Origin: Clostridiales bacterium
GTDB taxonomy: Bacteria; Bacillota; Clostridia; Saccharofermentanales; Saccharofermentanaceae
Direction of reading: 5' to 3'
DNA: 64,000 nucleotides
Assembly (NCBI GenBank): GCA_017962145.1
Contig: JAGCVX010000022.1
Span: 62,001-126,000, forward strand
The notes below the pieces were generated by a model, which worked only from the letters and a program-made list of their open reading frames with translations, ran no database searches and was not told the origin of the DNA. The translations under genes and the position numbers were made by a program. Shown here in pieces: positions 17,496-27,226 of this stretch. The number at the start of each line of letters is the position of its first letter. The stretch's first letter is position 1.

Positions 17496-19727
17496 ATGAA
17501 AAAGTCTAAAAAGATAGTACTGATCGTTCTGCTTTGCATCGCATTTGCAATAGCCGTCGCCGTTTTGTTTTCTTCTATCTGGCTTTCCAGAGAGTGGGGC
17601 AATCTGTCGACGGACGAAGTCATTTACCATATCCGTGCCCCATTGAGCGGTTCCAATCCGGACGTGATCCGTAACTATATCCTTAAGTATCTTCTGCCTG
17701 CGCTGCTGGTAACAGCAGCGACGGTTGTGGGTTTTGTTTTTACGTTTAAAAACCCGCTGTCAAGCAAACGCTTTGCCATCGCGACAGCAGGCCTTCTCGT
17801 CGTGTCTTGGGGTGCGACGTGTTTCATCCTTGAGAACAAACTTCATGTGATCAGTTATATCCACAGCCAGCTGCATCCTACTGACTATATCGAGACACAC
17901 TATGTGGATCCGCGCCAGGTGCAGATGGAATTTCCCGAACAAAAGAGAAATCTGATCTATATCTATATCGAATCCGCGGAAGTGACGTATGCGGATAAGA
18001 AAAACGGTGGTGCCTTCAACCAGAACACCATACCGGAACTGACTAAGATCGCCCAGGAAAACGAGGATTTTTCCGGAGATTCGAACGAACTCAACGGAGG
18101 CTTGTCTCTCGATGGTTCTGTATGGACCATGGGTGCCATGTTCGCCCAGACATCCGGTCTTCCGCTGAAACTTTCCATCGGCGGTAACGAGATGGATACG
18201 CAGGACAGTTTCTTCCCGGGCGTCATGACGCTGGGAGATATTCTGGAAGATAATGGATATGTCAACGAGCTGATGATCGGTTCCGAGGCAAGGTTCGGCG
18301 GACGTGAGCTGTACTTTGCAACGCACGGAAACTATAAGATGTTCGACTATAACTATGCCAAAGAAAATGGTTACATCGATGAGGATTACTACGTATGGTG
18401 GGGATTTGAAGATGAGAAACTCTTTGAATTTGCCAAAGAGGAACTGCTTGAACTTGCCAAGGGAGATGCGCCTTTTAATCTTACTATGCTGACGGTCGAT
18501 ACCCATGCTGAGGACGGCTATGTGTGCCAAAACTGCCGTAAAGAATTCGGAAACAATCAGTATGCGAATGTCTTTGCCTGTTCTTCAAGACAGGTCAGCG
18601 AATTCGTAAGCTGGTGCCAGCAGCAGGATTTCTATGAAAATACGACGATCATCCTGGTGGGCGATCATCCTACCATGGACAGCGATTTCTGTAAGAAACT
18701 TCCGAATGGCTATCAGCGTAAAGTCTATACTGCAGTGATCAATTCGGCAGTCGAGCCTGCGGATCCGCACCGGACAAGAGTCTTCAGTACGATGGATCTT
18801 TTCCCGACGACGCTTGCGGCACTCGGCGTGGAAATCCCGGGTGATCGTCTGGGGCTGGGAACCAATCTGTTTTCGCTTCGTGATACGTATTGTGAGACAT
18901 ATGGCCCGGCAAATCATAATTCCGGACTGGCGAACCGTTCTGAATTCATCGAGATGCTCGATGCTTCCGAACTGAATACGGAGCTGCAGGAAAAACTTCT
19001 GAATTCCGTTATCGTGGATCAGACGGTGGAACTGCGTGAAGACGGCGTCTTCGTAAAGATCAAGATGTGGACGGAGATCAGTCTGACCAGTTTCGATAAG
19101 GCGGATCTCGTTGTGAAATATAACGGCATGACGTTCCGAGAAAAGATCGCGTTCAACTCAAAGAGCAATTACTTCTTTGCGAAAACCACGATTCCGTATT
19201 CTCCGATGGATACAGATATGCTGATCAATATCGAGCTGAGATCCGGTGATTCTGAGATGATCCTTTATCACGACAAGTTCGACCCGATGCTTCTGACCGA
19301 GGATTTCCTGACGTATCTGGAGCGTCTGAAGAACCAGGACTACCTGATCTTTATTGCCGCGATGGACGATATGTCTGTGGGCCTGAGCGACGAGGATATG
19401 CAGAAGCTTTCGGAACTGGGTATCACATGTGATCTGAAAAACGGCTATCGTAACTCGTATTACGCGATACTGCAGGGCGATCGTCTGATCGCGGAAAGAA
19501 TGGAAGACGGTGCGGCACTTCGCAGCAAAGGCGATCTGGGCGGCATCGAGTATATCATCAGCAGTGCCGGATTTGCTCAGGGAAACTACGCCTCGATCGT
19601 TCTCGACGGCGTTGAGTATTCACCGATGGGAAGAGGACTGAATATCGTCGTTTATGACATGACAGAAGGAAAGGTCGTCAGTATCGCGAACTTCGATACC
19701 AACGACCCTGAAAATCCAAGATTGTAA
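17496..19727 (+). CDS. LTA-synthase-like sulfatase-family membrane protein
   Basis: 743 residues. Three N-terminal hydrophobic segments (about 5-27, 61-84 and 91-112) precede an extracytoplasmic sulfatase-type domain. I-Y-I-Y-I-E-S-A near residue 152 supplies the first metal-binding acid. The S-V-W-T-M-G-A segment near 208 holds the likely nucleophilic Thr, and V-G-D-H-P-T near 388 gives the Asp-His metal pair. The family transfers glycerol-phosphate from phosphatidylglycerol or decorates glycans. Beyond about 480 a beta-rich extension of some 250 residues has no family I recognise, longer than in standard LtaS. It is divergent from the YidC-sulfatase gene, pointing to a shared envelope-polymer function. 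The ribosome site is weak. Confidence 0.8.
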   Translation: MKKSKKIVLIVLLCIAFAIAVAVLFSSIWLSREWGNLSTDEVIYHIRAPLSGSNPDVIRNYILKYLLPALLVTAATVVGFVFTFKNPLSSKRFAIATAGLLVVSWGATCFILENKLHVISYIHSQLHPTDYIETHYVDPRQVQMEFPEQKRNLIYIYIESAEVTYADKKNGGAFNQNTIPELTKIAQENEDFSGDSNELNGGLSLDGSVWTMGAMFAQTSGLPLKLSIGGNEMDTQDSFFPGVMTLGDILEDNGYVNELMIGSEARFGGRELYFATHGNYKMFDYNYAKENGYIDEDYYVWWGFEDEKLFEFAKEELLELAKGDAPFNLTMLTVDTHAEDGYVCQNCRKEFGNNQYANVFACSSRQVSEFVSWCQQQDFYENTTIILVGDHPTMDSDFCKKLPNGYQRKVYTAVINSAVEPADPHRTRVFSTMDLFPTTLAALGVEIPGDRLGLGTNLFSLRDTYCETYGPANHNSGLANRSEFIEMLDASELNTELQEKLLNSVIVDQTVELREDGVFVKIKMWTEISLTSFDKADLVVKYNGMTFREKIAFNSKSNYFFAKTTIPYSPMDTDMLINIELRSGDSEMILYHDKFDPMLLTEDFLTYLERLKNQDYLIFIAAMDDMSVGLSDEDMQKLSELGITCDLKNGYRNSYYAILQGDRLIAERMEDGAALRSKGDLGGIEYIISSAGFAQGNYASIVLDGVEYSPMGRGLNIVVYDMTEGKVVSIANFDTNDPENPRL

Positions 19728-19738
19728 ACTTAATCGAA

Positions 19739-22258
19739 TCAGCCGACAGGTGGCGCATTCGGATCCGGCGGCGGTGCATTTGGATCCGGAGGAGGCGTCG
19801 GTGTAGGTGTCGGCGCTACGTGGAATCTGCAATCATCCTGCGGTGTCAGATAACTGTCCGCGATGAAATAATCCTCTACGACGCAGCCGGCTTCACGGCA
19901 GTAATCGGTCGCTTTCAGACCTGAGAAAGTACAAACTTCCATCTTTACGATATTGTCCGGCTTTGCGAACGTCGCACCCGGCAGATCCGTGTGGATCCGC
20001 TGCATGACGTAGTTCCAGATCAGCTGGGCATTGTTTCGGTCACCCTTCGGGATCTCTGTCGTACGAAGGCGGTTATCGTATCCGTACCAGACTGCTGCAG
20101 CATAGTAAGGCGTATATCCGCAGAACCACTTATCAACATTATCGTCGGTGGTACCGGTCTTACCGGCAACGGCGATGCTTTCGCCTGCAGAGTTGGTGAT
20201 CAGCTCGACCTTGCCTGCGGCGGTACCATAACGGATAACATCGCGGAGCATGTCGCTCATCAGGAAGGAAGTATCTTCACGATAGACTCGGTGAGACGTT
20301 ACGGTATGGTCGAGGACGACGTTGCCGTCACTGTCGAGGACCTTCGTATAGGCATACGGATTGGTGTAGATACCGCCTGTTGCGAATGTGGCATACGCGG
20401 CTGCCATCTCAAGAGGAGACATACCGACGTTAAATCCGCCGATGGCGGTAGACGGATACTGTTCGTTGAGGCGGTTGATACCGACTTCGTTTAAGAACCA
20501 CAGCGCCATCTCCGGACGGACATCGTTCCATACCATAACGGCGATGGTGTTTCTCGAGGAAGCGACTGCCTGACGGATCGTGATCGGTCCTTTGTACTTA
20601 TTATCTGAGTTCTTCGGCCAGACGGCATTCGGATTGGAAGGATCCAGATGGGATTCCTTATCGTCATAGATCATGGAAGGCGTGATCAGACGCAGTTCCA
20701 GTGCAGGACCATAGTCGATCAGAGGCTTGATCGAGGAGCCGGGCTGTCGATGCGCATCTACAGCACGGTTGGTACCGAGGTTTACCGTCTTTTCGCCATA
20801 GCCGCCCTGCATGCCGGCTATGGCTCCGGTTTGTACGTTGATCACCACCATACCCGCTTGGGGTTTTTCCGGGTAATCCTCCAGCGCGGATGGATCCGAC
20901 TGGAATAGATCCCGTTGCATGAAGGCTTCATCCATGATGGCCTGTACGCCTGCCTCCATCGTCGTGTAGATATGGTAGCCGCGGTTATAGACCGTGGTGG
21001 CAGCCAGTGAACGGCTGATGTTTCTTTCCTGCTGAATATCGGAGATGACCTCAGAGACCGCATACTCAACAAAGTAGGAGTTGATGGATGTGGCAGAGGA
21101 GCCGGACTTGGTCTTAAAGACGAGCTCCGTATTCAGTGCATTTTCATATTCTTCCAGCGTGATATCGCCCAGCTCGTACATCTTGCTCAGTACGATACGC
21201 ATACGGCGCATGGCGTTACGACGGCCGGATTCGCGGAGCGGGTTATAGTAGGACGGGCTCTTCGGAAGACCTGCGAGGAATGCACACTCAGCAAGAGAAA
21301 GCTCCTTGGCGTTCTTTCCGAAGTAGTTCTGGGCACCGGCTTCGATACCGACGTAGTTATTTCCCATCGGGGCCAGGTTGATATAAAGCTGCATGATCTC
21401 ATCTTTACTGAGCTGCTGCTCAAGTGTCATGGCGGAGAACCACTCCTGTACTTTACGCTGCGTGGAACGCTGGTCCTGACCGGAGATGAGTTTTACGGTC
21501 TGCTGGGTGATGGTGGAACCACCATGAGAAGCAGTACCGCCGTTAGCCAGGGCAGAAAGGATCGCACTACCGATACGCTGTACGTCGATACCGGAGTGCT
21601 CGAGGAAACGCTCATCCTCGATGGCCATGATGGCTTCGTCGATGTAGGTGTCTTTTACTTCGGTATAGGCTACGTAGATACGGTCAACGTTTTCACTACC
21701 TGTCAGCTTGGCGATGACGGTACCGTTTGCATCGTAGACGAAAGAGGTCTCGACGGAATCGGTCATGGTGATATCCGCGATGGAAAGCGGCGAGGTCGTG
21801 GAGATATAACCGATCAGCATACCGCCGCCAAATCCGCCGACGAGAAAGCTCACGCAGAGCAGCAGGACCAGAGCGGTCTTGACGATGTCGCAGGCGGCGT
21901 GGAACACTTCCATATACCAGTGACGCTCGTGCGCGGCACGAGTCGGCTTACCGTGCAGGCGCGAGCGGAGCTCGTCAGCAAGTGCTGAAGCTTCCGGCGG
22001 GCAGGGCATGGTGGAGCGGGTCTCCGGATCGTTCGGATTCTTCGGTTCCCGTTCGTAAGACTGGGAACGGGTGTAGTTCGGGACCTGACCGAAACTCTGG
22101 GTGCGGGCCTGGGTCTGTTCTGAAGACACGCCCGGATCAGAAGCCGCGTTTCCCGGAGCTGCCTGGGAAGGCCTCGGCTTTCTGCTTTGCGGATTGTTAT
22201 TATTTGAACCGGACGGACGACGCTTCGGAGCGGAGCCGTTCTGGTTATTCTTCTGCAT
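19739..22258 (-). CDS. ponA: Class A penicillin-binding protein (PBP1A type)
   Basis: 839 residues. A long cytoplasmic N-terminus rich in N/P/R/Q/S (about 1-110) precedes one membrane helix (about 128-153). The GT51 glycosyltransferase domain follows (E-D-E-R-F-L-E-H near 212; G-G-S-T-I-T-Q-Q near 243). The transpeptidase domain has S-S-I-K (active Ser in P-G-S-S-I-K), S-S-R-N and A-G-K-T-G-T-T-D, all in order. The C-terminus is a short Pro/Asp/Ala repeat tail. The enzyme polymerises and cross-links peptidoglycan outside the membrane. It faces the rlmD promoter region. All catalytic motifs are intact. Confidence 0.93.
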   Translation of the reverse strand: MQKNNQNGSAPKRRPSGSNNNNPQSRKPRPSQAAPGNAASDPGVSSEQTQARTQSFGQVPNYTRSQSYEREPKNPNDPETRSTMPCPPEASALADELRSRLHGKPTRAAHERHWYMEVFHAACDIVKTALVLLLCVSFLVGGFGGGMLIGYISTTSPLSIADITMTDSVETSFVYDANGTVIAKLTGSENVDRIYVAYTEVKDTYIDEAIMAIEDERFLEHSGIDVQRIGSAILSALANGGTASHGGSTITQQTVKLISGQDQRSTQRKVQEWFSAMTLEQQLSKDEIMQLYINLAPMGNNYVGIEAGAQNYFGKNAKELSLAECAFLAGLPKSPSYYNPLRESGRRNAMRRMRIVLSKMYELGDITLEEYENALNTELVFKTKSGSSATSINSYFVEYAVSEVISDIQQERNISRSLAATTVYNRGYHIYTTMEAGVQAIMDEAFMQRDLFQSDPSALEDYPEKPQAGMVVINVQTGAIAGMQGGYGEKTVNLGTNRAVDAHRQPGSSIKPLIDYGPALELRLITPSMIYDDKESHLDPSNPNAVWPKNSDNKYKGPITIRQAVASSRNTIAVMVWNDVRPEMALWFLNEVGINRLNEQYPSTAIGGFNVGMSPLEMAAAYATFATGGIYTNPYAYTKVLDSDGNVVLDHTVTSHRVYREDTSFLMSDMLRDVIRYGTAAGKVELITNSAGESIAVAGKTGTTDDNVDKWFCGYTPYYAAAVWYGYDNRLRTTEIPKGDRNNAQLIWNYVMQRIHTDLPGATFAKPDNIVKMEVCTFSGLKATDYCREAGCVVEDYFIADSYLTPQDDCRFHVAPTPTPTPPPDPNAPPPDPNAPPVG

Positions 22259-22330
22259 AGTTTATACCTTCAAATTGCTTTGTCGGGGATCCATAAAAAT
22301 CCACAATAATAATACCAGTAAACGGCTTAA

Positions 22331-22360
22331 TTGGAAAGAGCGGGACAAGTGCGCTATAAT
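22331..22360 (+). promoter_or_regulatory. Promoter of the rlmD-type gene
   Basis: TTGGAA (22331-22336), 18-base spacer, TATAAT (22355-22360). Its position upstream of AGGTGGGG (22373-22380) shows that the frame extension beginning at 22331 is promoter DNA, not coding sequence. Confidence 0.65.
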
Positions 22361-22390
22361 ATGTGGGATAATAGGTGGGGACGATATCGG

Positions 22391-23821
22391 ATGGGTATTT
22401 TTGACAGCAACAAAACCTTATTTGCACGGTGTACAGGTCTTTCTTCCGACGGAGTCGGTGTAGCGAGAATCGAAGACCCGCAGGCCCGCGAGAACGGAAT
22501 GAAGGTTTTTGTGGAAGACATGCTTCCTGGAGAGACAGCCCGGGTACGGATAACGAAAAAAGAAGACCGCATGGCATATGCGGTAAAAGAACAGGTGTGC
22601 AGTTCTTCGGAACAAAGATGCACGCCGGTCTGCCCGGAGTTTTTGCGTTGCGGTGGATGTCAGATCCAGCATGCCGATTATTCCCTGCAGCTTGAGATGA
22701 AAGAAAAGATGGTCAGCTCCTGTCTGATTCGTCTGGGAAAATTTCCTGAAAAAGAGATCCTTTCTTGTATGGAGCCGATCCTGGGGGCGAAAGAACCGCT
22801 TCGGTACAGAAATCATGTCCAGTATCCGGTAGAATACAGCCTTACCAAGAGATGCGTAAATATCGGGCTTTTTGAGAAGAAAAGCCATAAGATCGTAGAG
22901 CATGAGACCTGCTATCTGGTCCATCCGGCTTCGGAAGTCGTGAGAAAAGTCGCGCAGGTATTCTTCAGCGATTTGTCCCGTATGGATATCGCGAAAGAAC
23001 TGCGACAGATCGCCGTACGTATCGGATTCCAGTCCAAAGAGATGATGATCATCTTCGTGACGAGAAAAGCAGTCGAGATCGACGCCGGTGCATTTGCCGA
23101 AGAATGCGTAAGCGCACTGGAGAAAGCCGGTATCGGCATGAGACTGACCAGTATCTGGCAGCAGGAAAACCCGGATCCGTCGAAGAGAAAGGACCCGCAG
23201 GCCCGCTGGACGAATCTATGGGGAGAGCCGTATATTCACGAGATCCTCGGGAACCGCGTGTTCCGCATCTCGCCGGATGCATTTTTCCAGGTCAATTCGA
23301 AGCAGGCCGTGGTGCTCTACCAGAAGGTCAAGGAGTATCTGCGTTTTGACGGGGTACTTCCAAGAGTGCTGCTCGATCTATACTGTGGCACCGGAAGTAT
23401 CGGTATTTTCTGCGCGGATGCGTGCCATCACCTGATCGGAATCGAGTCTGTCGAATCGGCCGTGATCGATGCCAAAGCCAATGCCACCGACAATTTTATC
23501 AAGGACACGGAGTTCTTCTGCGGCAAGGCGGAAGAGTATGATTTCGGCGCCATGATGCCGGATGCGGTCGTGATCGATCCGCCGAGAAAGGGAGTGGATG
23601 AGAAACTGCTGTCCCAGCTTTTGAAACTGGCACCGACGCGTATCATCTATGTTTCCTGTAACCCGGCGACGCTGGCCCGTGACCTGATGCGCTTTTTCCA
23701 GATGCAGGAGGAGGCAGGAGTAAAGTACGGTATCAAGAATATCTGTCCGGTAGATATGTTCCCGCAGACAACGCACGTGGAGACCGTCGTTCTTCTTTCC
23801 AGACTGACCGGGGGTGTGTAA
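22391..23821 (+). CDS. rlmD: 23S rRNA (uracil-5-)-methyltransferase, RlmD/RlmCD (TrmA) family
   Basis: 476 residues from ATG 22391. An N-terminal TRAM domain (about 8-65) is followed by a four-cysteine [4Fe-4S] site (C-x-P-V-C plus C-G-G-C-Q-I-Q-H near 90). The SAM-binding D-L-Y-C-G-T-G-S-I-G is near residue 330 and the catalytic Cys lies in Y-V-S-C-N-P-A-T-L-A-R. It methylates specific uridines in 23S rRNA from SAM; Bacillota relatives may act on two sites. Whether this copy is the 1939- or 747-type enzyme cannot be told. The downstream glycosyltransferase begins at the next base, so they are cotranscribed, an association without obvious functional meaning. Confidence 0.9.
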   Translation: MGIFDSNKTLFARCTGLSSDGVGVARIEDPQARENGMKVFVEDMLPGETARVRITKKEDRMAYAVKEQVCSSSEQRCTPVCPEFLRCGGCQIQHADYSLQLEMKEKMVSSCLIRLGKFPEKEILSCMEPILGAKEPLRYRNHVQYPVEYSLTKRCVNIGLFEKKSHKIVEHETCYLVHPASEVVRKVAQVFFSDLSRMDIAKELRQIAVRIGFQSKEMMIIFVTRKAVEIDAGAFAEECVSALEKAGIGMRLTSIWQQENPDPSKRKDPQARWTNLWGEPYIHEILGNRVFRISPDAFFQVNSKQAVVLYQKVKEYLRFDGVLPRVLLDLYCGTGSIGIFCADACHHLIGIESVESAVIDAKANATDNFIKDTEFFCGKAEEYDFGAMMPDAVVIDPPRKGVDEKLLSQLLKLAPTRIIYVSCNPATLARDLMRFFQMQEEAGVKYGIKNICPVDMFPQTTHVETVVLLSRLTGGV

Positions 23822-24838
23822 ATGCACAAAGATCTGGTTTCTGTGATCATACCGATGTACAATGCCCAGAAGTTTATCGAAAAATGCATCCGTTCGATCC
23901 AGACACAGACATATTCAGATCTCGAGATCCTCGTCGTAGATGACGAATCAACGGACGAAGGCCCGGCTATCGTTGAGAAAATGGCCGACGAGGACGAAAG
24001 GATCCAACTCCTGAAAGTTGAGAACGGCAATGCCGCAGTTGCCAGAAATGGCGGACTGGACGCGATGTCGGGTGAGTATTTTACTTTTGTGGATGCGGAC
24101 GATTATGTTTCCCCGGATTATATTGAGAAACTGAAGAAACGCATGGATGAGACCGGTGCCAATCTGGTTATTACCGGAAGAAAAGAATACCGCCTCAATC
24201 CTGATGGAACATATACCCTGACCCGCGAACTGGTTCCCGGAAACTATGAGCGTTTTTCTCACGAAGAGTGGGCGATGCGTTTCGGCGAGGCCTGGGGAAA
24301 ACTCTATCGAAGAGATTTTTATGACAGATATGGATGCAAATTCATTAGCGAAGGTGCGAATGCATTTGGAGAAGATATGCCGCATTCGCTGTTTCATCAC
24401 TGCATGTGCGAAAACATCGCTATGCTTTCGGAAAGCAACTACTTCTATATTCTCCACAATGAAAGCACGATGTCCAAATACCAAAAGTCTCGCAACAAGA
24501 AGATGCCTTTTTCTTCGTTGGAACAGACGATCCGTCAGATCGCGGATCTAGGCGGCCCGAAAAACGGCCGGGATTACTATGAATGGTATGTGATCCGCAT
24601 GCTGGCTACTTTTACCGATCTGACAAGAGGACGTTCAAAAGAATGCATTTCCGAACTGAATCAATATATCGACCACATCATACGGACGTATTTTCCGGAT
24701 GTGAAGAAGAACCGCCTGATCCGTCTTTCGGCGAAGGTGGAGGTGCCGAAAATGCAGCAGGTCGCGGTAGTTCTGCTGGTCCGGCTTTACTGGATGAAGA
24801 TGCTTTCTCCTTTCCTCAATGTATATTGCCGGATATAA
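23822..24838 (+). CDS. Family 2 glycosyltransferase
   Basis: 338 residues with the GT2 opening V-S-V-I-I-P-M-Y-N-A and V-D-D-E-S-T-D-E-G, and an F-V-D-A-D-D-Y metal-binding motif near residue 93. The E-A-W-G-K-L-Y-R-R segment near 155 is common in GT2 enzymes of capsule and wall-glycan loci. A hydrophobic stretch near the C-terminus may peripherally anchor it. It abuts the rlmD stop and precedes the flippase gene by 18 bases. Sugar specificity is unknown. Confidence 0.87.
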   Translation: MHKDLVSVIIPMYNAQKFIEKCIRSIQTQTYSDLEILVVDDESTDEGPAIVEKMADEDERIQLLKVENGNAAVARNGGLDAMSGEYFTFVDADDYVSPDYIEKLKKRMDETGANLVITGRKEYRLNPDGTYTLTRELVPGNYERFSHEEWAMRFGEAWGKLYRRDFYDRYGCKFISEGANAFGEDMPHSLFHHCMCENIAMLSESNYFYILHNESTMSKYQKSRNKKMPFSSLEQTIRQIADLGGPKNGRDYYEWYVIRMLATFTDLTRGRSKECISELNQYIDHIIRTYFPDVKKNRLIRLSAKVEVPKMQQVAVVLLVRLYWMKMLSPFLNVYCRI

Positions 24839-24856
24839 AAACGAGCGTGTTTTCTG

Positions 24857-26293
24857 ATGAGCGAGAAGAAATCGATCAAACTGAATATCGTACTGAATAT
24901 CATCCGTCAGGGAAGCATGGTGCTCTTTCCGCTGATCCTGCTTCCGTATCTTACGCGAGTTCTGCAGACCGACTGCTACGGAAGATATAACCGATGCCTC
25001 AACCTCGTCAATTACTTTAGCCTGCTTGGTGCCAACGGTATCATCACATATTCGGTGCGAGAGGTTTCAAAACTGCGAGAGCATCTGAAAAGTGCCGAGG
25101 AAACGGCCAATCAGATCTATACCATCAATGTGATCACCACCGTTCTTGCCTATCTGCTTTTGGGAATTCTTCTGCTGATCTGGCACCCGTCTCGAGATTA
25201 TGTTGTGCTTTTGGGAATCGCCAGTATCCTGGTTCTTTGCCAGACGCTCGAAAGAGAATGGGTACTGAATGTGTATGAGGACTATTCATTTATCACGATT
25301 CGTACGCTCGTGCTTCAGAGTCTTCGTGTGATCCTTGCGTTCACTCTGGTAAAGACCAAAGACGATGTGGTTATCTATGCCACGATCAACACAGTAGTCG
25401 CCGCACTGATCACGATAGCCGACAGGATCCGGGGAAGAAAGTATCTGAAAGTCCGTCTGACGAAAGACCTTGAGATCAAAAAGCACCTTAAGCCGATGCT
25501 TATCATCTTCCTGAGTACGCTCGTAATCTTTATCTGTCAGGAATCAAATATCACGATGCTGGGATTCATGAAGGATGAAGACACTGTAGGCATTTATTCG
25601 ATTGCTGCGCAGATCTTTACGTTTACGAAGATGATCATTACGGCGGTCGCCATCGTGATGGTGCCGAGAATGACGCTTTATATCAACAACGGAAATCAGG
25701 ACGGATACAAAGAACTTGTGTCCAAGGCCATGAAGTTTTTGATCATCTTTTCGGTGCCGACCGCATGCGGAATATTTATGGTTTCAAAAGAAGCCGTTCT
25801 TCTCGTAGCCGGTTCCGGGTTTTCTGATGCGCAGATACCTCTTCAAATACTCTCGGCCGCACTGCTCTTTGCGGCATTTGGACATTTCCTGATCAATGGT
25901 ATCCTTCTGGTCACCCATAATGAGAAGAAGGCGTTTCTTATCACTGCTATCGGTGCGATATCCAATATCGCACTCAATGCCGTGCTCATTCCTCAGCTTG
26001 GGTATATCGGTACGGCTGCGACGACTCTGTTTGTCGAGGGGCTCATAGCAGTGCTGGGGATCTCATTGGCTAAGAGAAATCTGTATGTGGAGAACATGAA
26101 GGAGGCGCTGATCCCGGCTCTGATCGGCGGGGCGTATATCGTCGGCATCTGCATACTTATGGATAAAACGGGTATGACGATGGTACCTTGCCTGATCGTA
26201 AAGATCGCTCTTTCCATGCTCGGTTACGGATGTGTGGTCCTTTTGGGAAATAAAAAGCTGCTCCGGGAAATCCGAAGCAGCCTTCATCTTTAA
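24857..26293 (+). CDS. Polysaccharide flippase (Wzx-like, MOP superfamily)
   Basis: 478 residues with 12-14 predicted membrane helices. The N-terminal N-I-I-R-Q-G-S-M-V-L-F-P-L-I-L-L-P-Y-L segment and R-V-L-Q-T-D-C-Y-G-R-Y are typical of oligosaccharide flippases that move lipid-linked repeat units outward. It follows a GT2 gene with which it likely shares a transcript. Its last codons hold a hairpin that acts as terminator for the opposite strand. Its substrate is not known. Confidence 0.88.
   Translation: MSEKKSIKLNIVLNIIRQGSMVLFPLILLPYLTRVLQTDCYGRYNRCLNLVNYFSLLGANGIITYSVREVSKLREHLKSAEETANQIYTINVITTVLAYLLLGILLLIWHPSRDYVVLLGIASILVLCQTLEREWVLNVYEDYSFITIRTLVLQSLRVILAFTLVKTKDDVVIYATINTVVAALITIADRIRGRKYLKVRLTKDLEIKKHLKPMLIIFLSTLVIFICQESNITMLGFMKDEDTVGIYSIAAQIFTFTKMIITAVAIVMVPRMTLYINNGNQDGYKELVSKAMKFLIIFSVPTACGIFMVSKEAVLLVAGSGFSDAQIPLQILSAALLFAAFGHFLINGILLVTHNEKKAFLITAIGAISNIALNAVLIPQLGYIGTAATTLFVEGLIAVLGISLAKRNLYVENMKEALIPALIGGAYIVGICILMDKTGMTMVPCLIVKIALSMLGYGCVVLLGNKKLLREIRSSLHL
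26250..26284 (-). terminator. Terminator of the OB-fold lipoprotein gene, inside the flippase coding end
   Basis: GCTGCT-c-CGG (26257-26266) pairs with CCG-a-AGCAGC (26272-26281). On the minus strand a TTTTTATTT tract follows. It therefore serves the minus-strand lipoprotein gene that ends at 26309 while encoding the flippase C-terminus. Confidence 0.72.
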
Positions 26294-26308
26294 GTTTTAA
26301 GAGTTCGA

Positions 26309-27133
26309 TTACTGAACTTCTACCTTTGTGATGTGCGGGTTAACGCCCTCGTACCAGTAGAGGAAGCCCTGCATATCAATTGTGTCACCGATCTTCAGAG
26401 CCTGAACAGCCTTGTAAACTTCAGTGTTCTTATCGCAGAGGTAGGACTCAACTGTGAATGTGTATGTCTCACCGTTGATAGAAACGTTGAAGTACAGGTC
26501 GTCACCTTCGGATCCGGAACCATCCCACTTGTAGAGGAAAGCAACTTCGTTTCCGTCAGCATCCTTGGAAGCTTCAACTGTCATACCTGTGAAAGATACA
26601 ACCTGGTTCTGCTTGTCGATGAGTTCATCGCTGCCGAGAAGATCTGTTACATCAACCGGAGTTGCGAGCCACTTGCCATCGATGATCTCGAATGTAGCGT
26701 CTACGATCTCGATCTCGCCGGACCACTCAGACTTAAAGCCGTTTACACGGATCTTCTGACCGGTTACGAGCTTTTCGTAATCTTCCTCGGAGCATGCCAT
26801 CTCGTAGCAGAAATAAGCACCGTCTTCATCCTGAAGATAAACAGTAGCCTTGTCTTCCCACCAGGACTGCTTGCCCTGAACGTATGCCTCGATGGTTACT
26901 TCTGTGTCCAGCTCAGCAGCAGCGTAATCTGCGTAGGACATAACGGAACCCTCTTCAGCCGGTTCTGTCTCGGACTCGGAAGGCTCTTCAGAAGACTCTT
27001 CTGTCTCAGCCTGAGTCTCCTCAGAAGATGTGCCCGTCGGCGGTACAAATACATGTTCTGTTTCTTTCGCTTTGCATCCTGCGAGAGCAAGAAGCATAGA
27101 TGCTGTCAGTAAAGCAGCGATACACTTTTTCAT
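26309..27133 (-). CDS. Lipoprotein with two OB-fold-like domains, unknown function
   Basis: 274 residues. The signal peptide ends in L-A-G-C with Cys 20 as the lipidation site, followed by a Ser/Glu/Thr-rich linker to about residue 62. Two similar beta-rich segments follow (about 66-165 and 175-274), each with a pattern like V-T-I-E-A-Y-V-Q-G near the start and G-D-T-I-D-M-Q-G-F or G-Q-K-I-R-V-N-G-F near the end, the look of OB-fold nucleic-acid or ligand-binding modules. AAGGAG precedes the ATG and the gene has its own promoter and terminator. It may bind a sugar or peptide at the cell surface; no function is claimed. Confidence 0.65.
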   Translation of the reverse strand: MKKCIAALLTASMLLALAGCKAKETEHVFVPPTGTSSEETQAETEESSEEPSESETEPAEEGSVMSYADYAAAELDTEVTIEAYVQGKQSWWEDKATVYLQDEDGAYFCYEMACSEEDYEKLVTGQKIRVNGFKSEWSGEIEIVDATFEIIDGKWLATPVDVTDLLGSDELIDKQNQVVSFTGMTVEASKDADGNEVAFLYKWDGSGSEGDDLYFNVSINGETYTFTVESYLCDKNTEVYKAVQALKIGDTIDMQGFLYWYEGVNPHITKVEVQ

Positions 27134-27198
27134 ATCGATCTCTCCTTATTTCAATACATAAGTGTTCCGCAAAAACCAACTACTTGCGGACAGCCCAT

Positions 27199-27226
27199 AT
27201 TATACGACTAATTTTTGAAGTGTCAC
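27199..27226 (-). promoter_or_regulatory. Promoter of the OB-fold lipoprotein gene
   Basis: On the minus strand GTGACA (27226-27221), 16-base spacer, TATAAT (27204-27199). It overlaps the 3' end of the upstream binding-protein gene. The leader then holds a short hairpin (CCGCAA 27167-27172 / TTGCGG 27184-27189). Confidence 0.6.

Noticed and set aside
22331..22390. Longer start for the rlmD-type gene
   Set aside because: The extension covers a promoter (-35/-10), and AGGTGGGG sits before the ATG at 22391.
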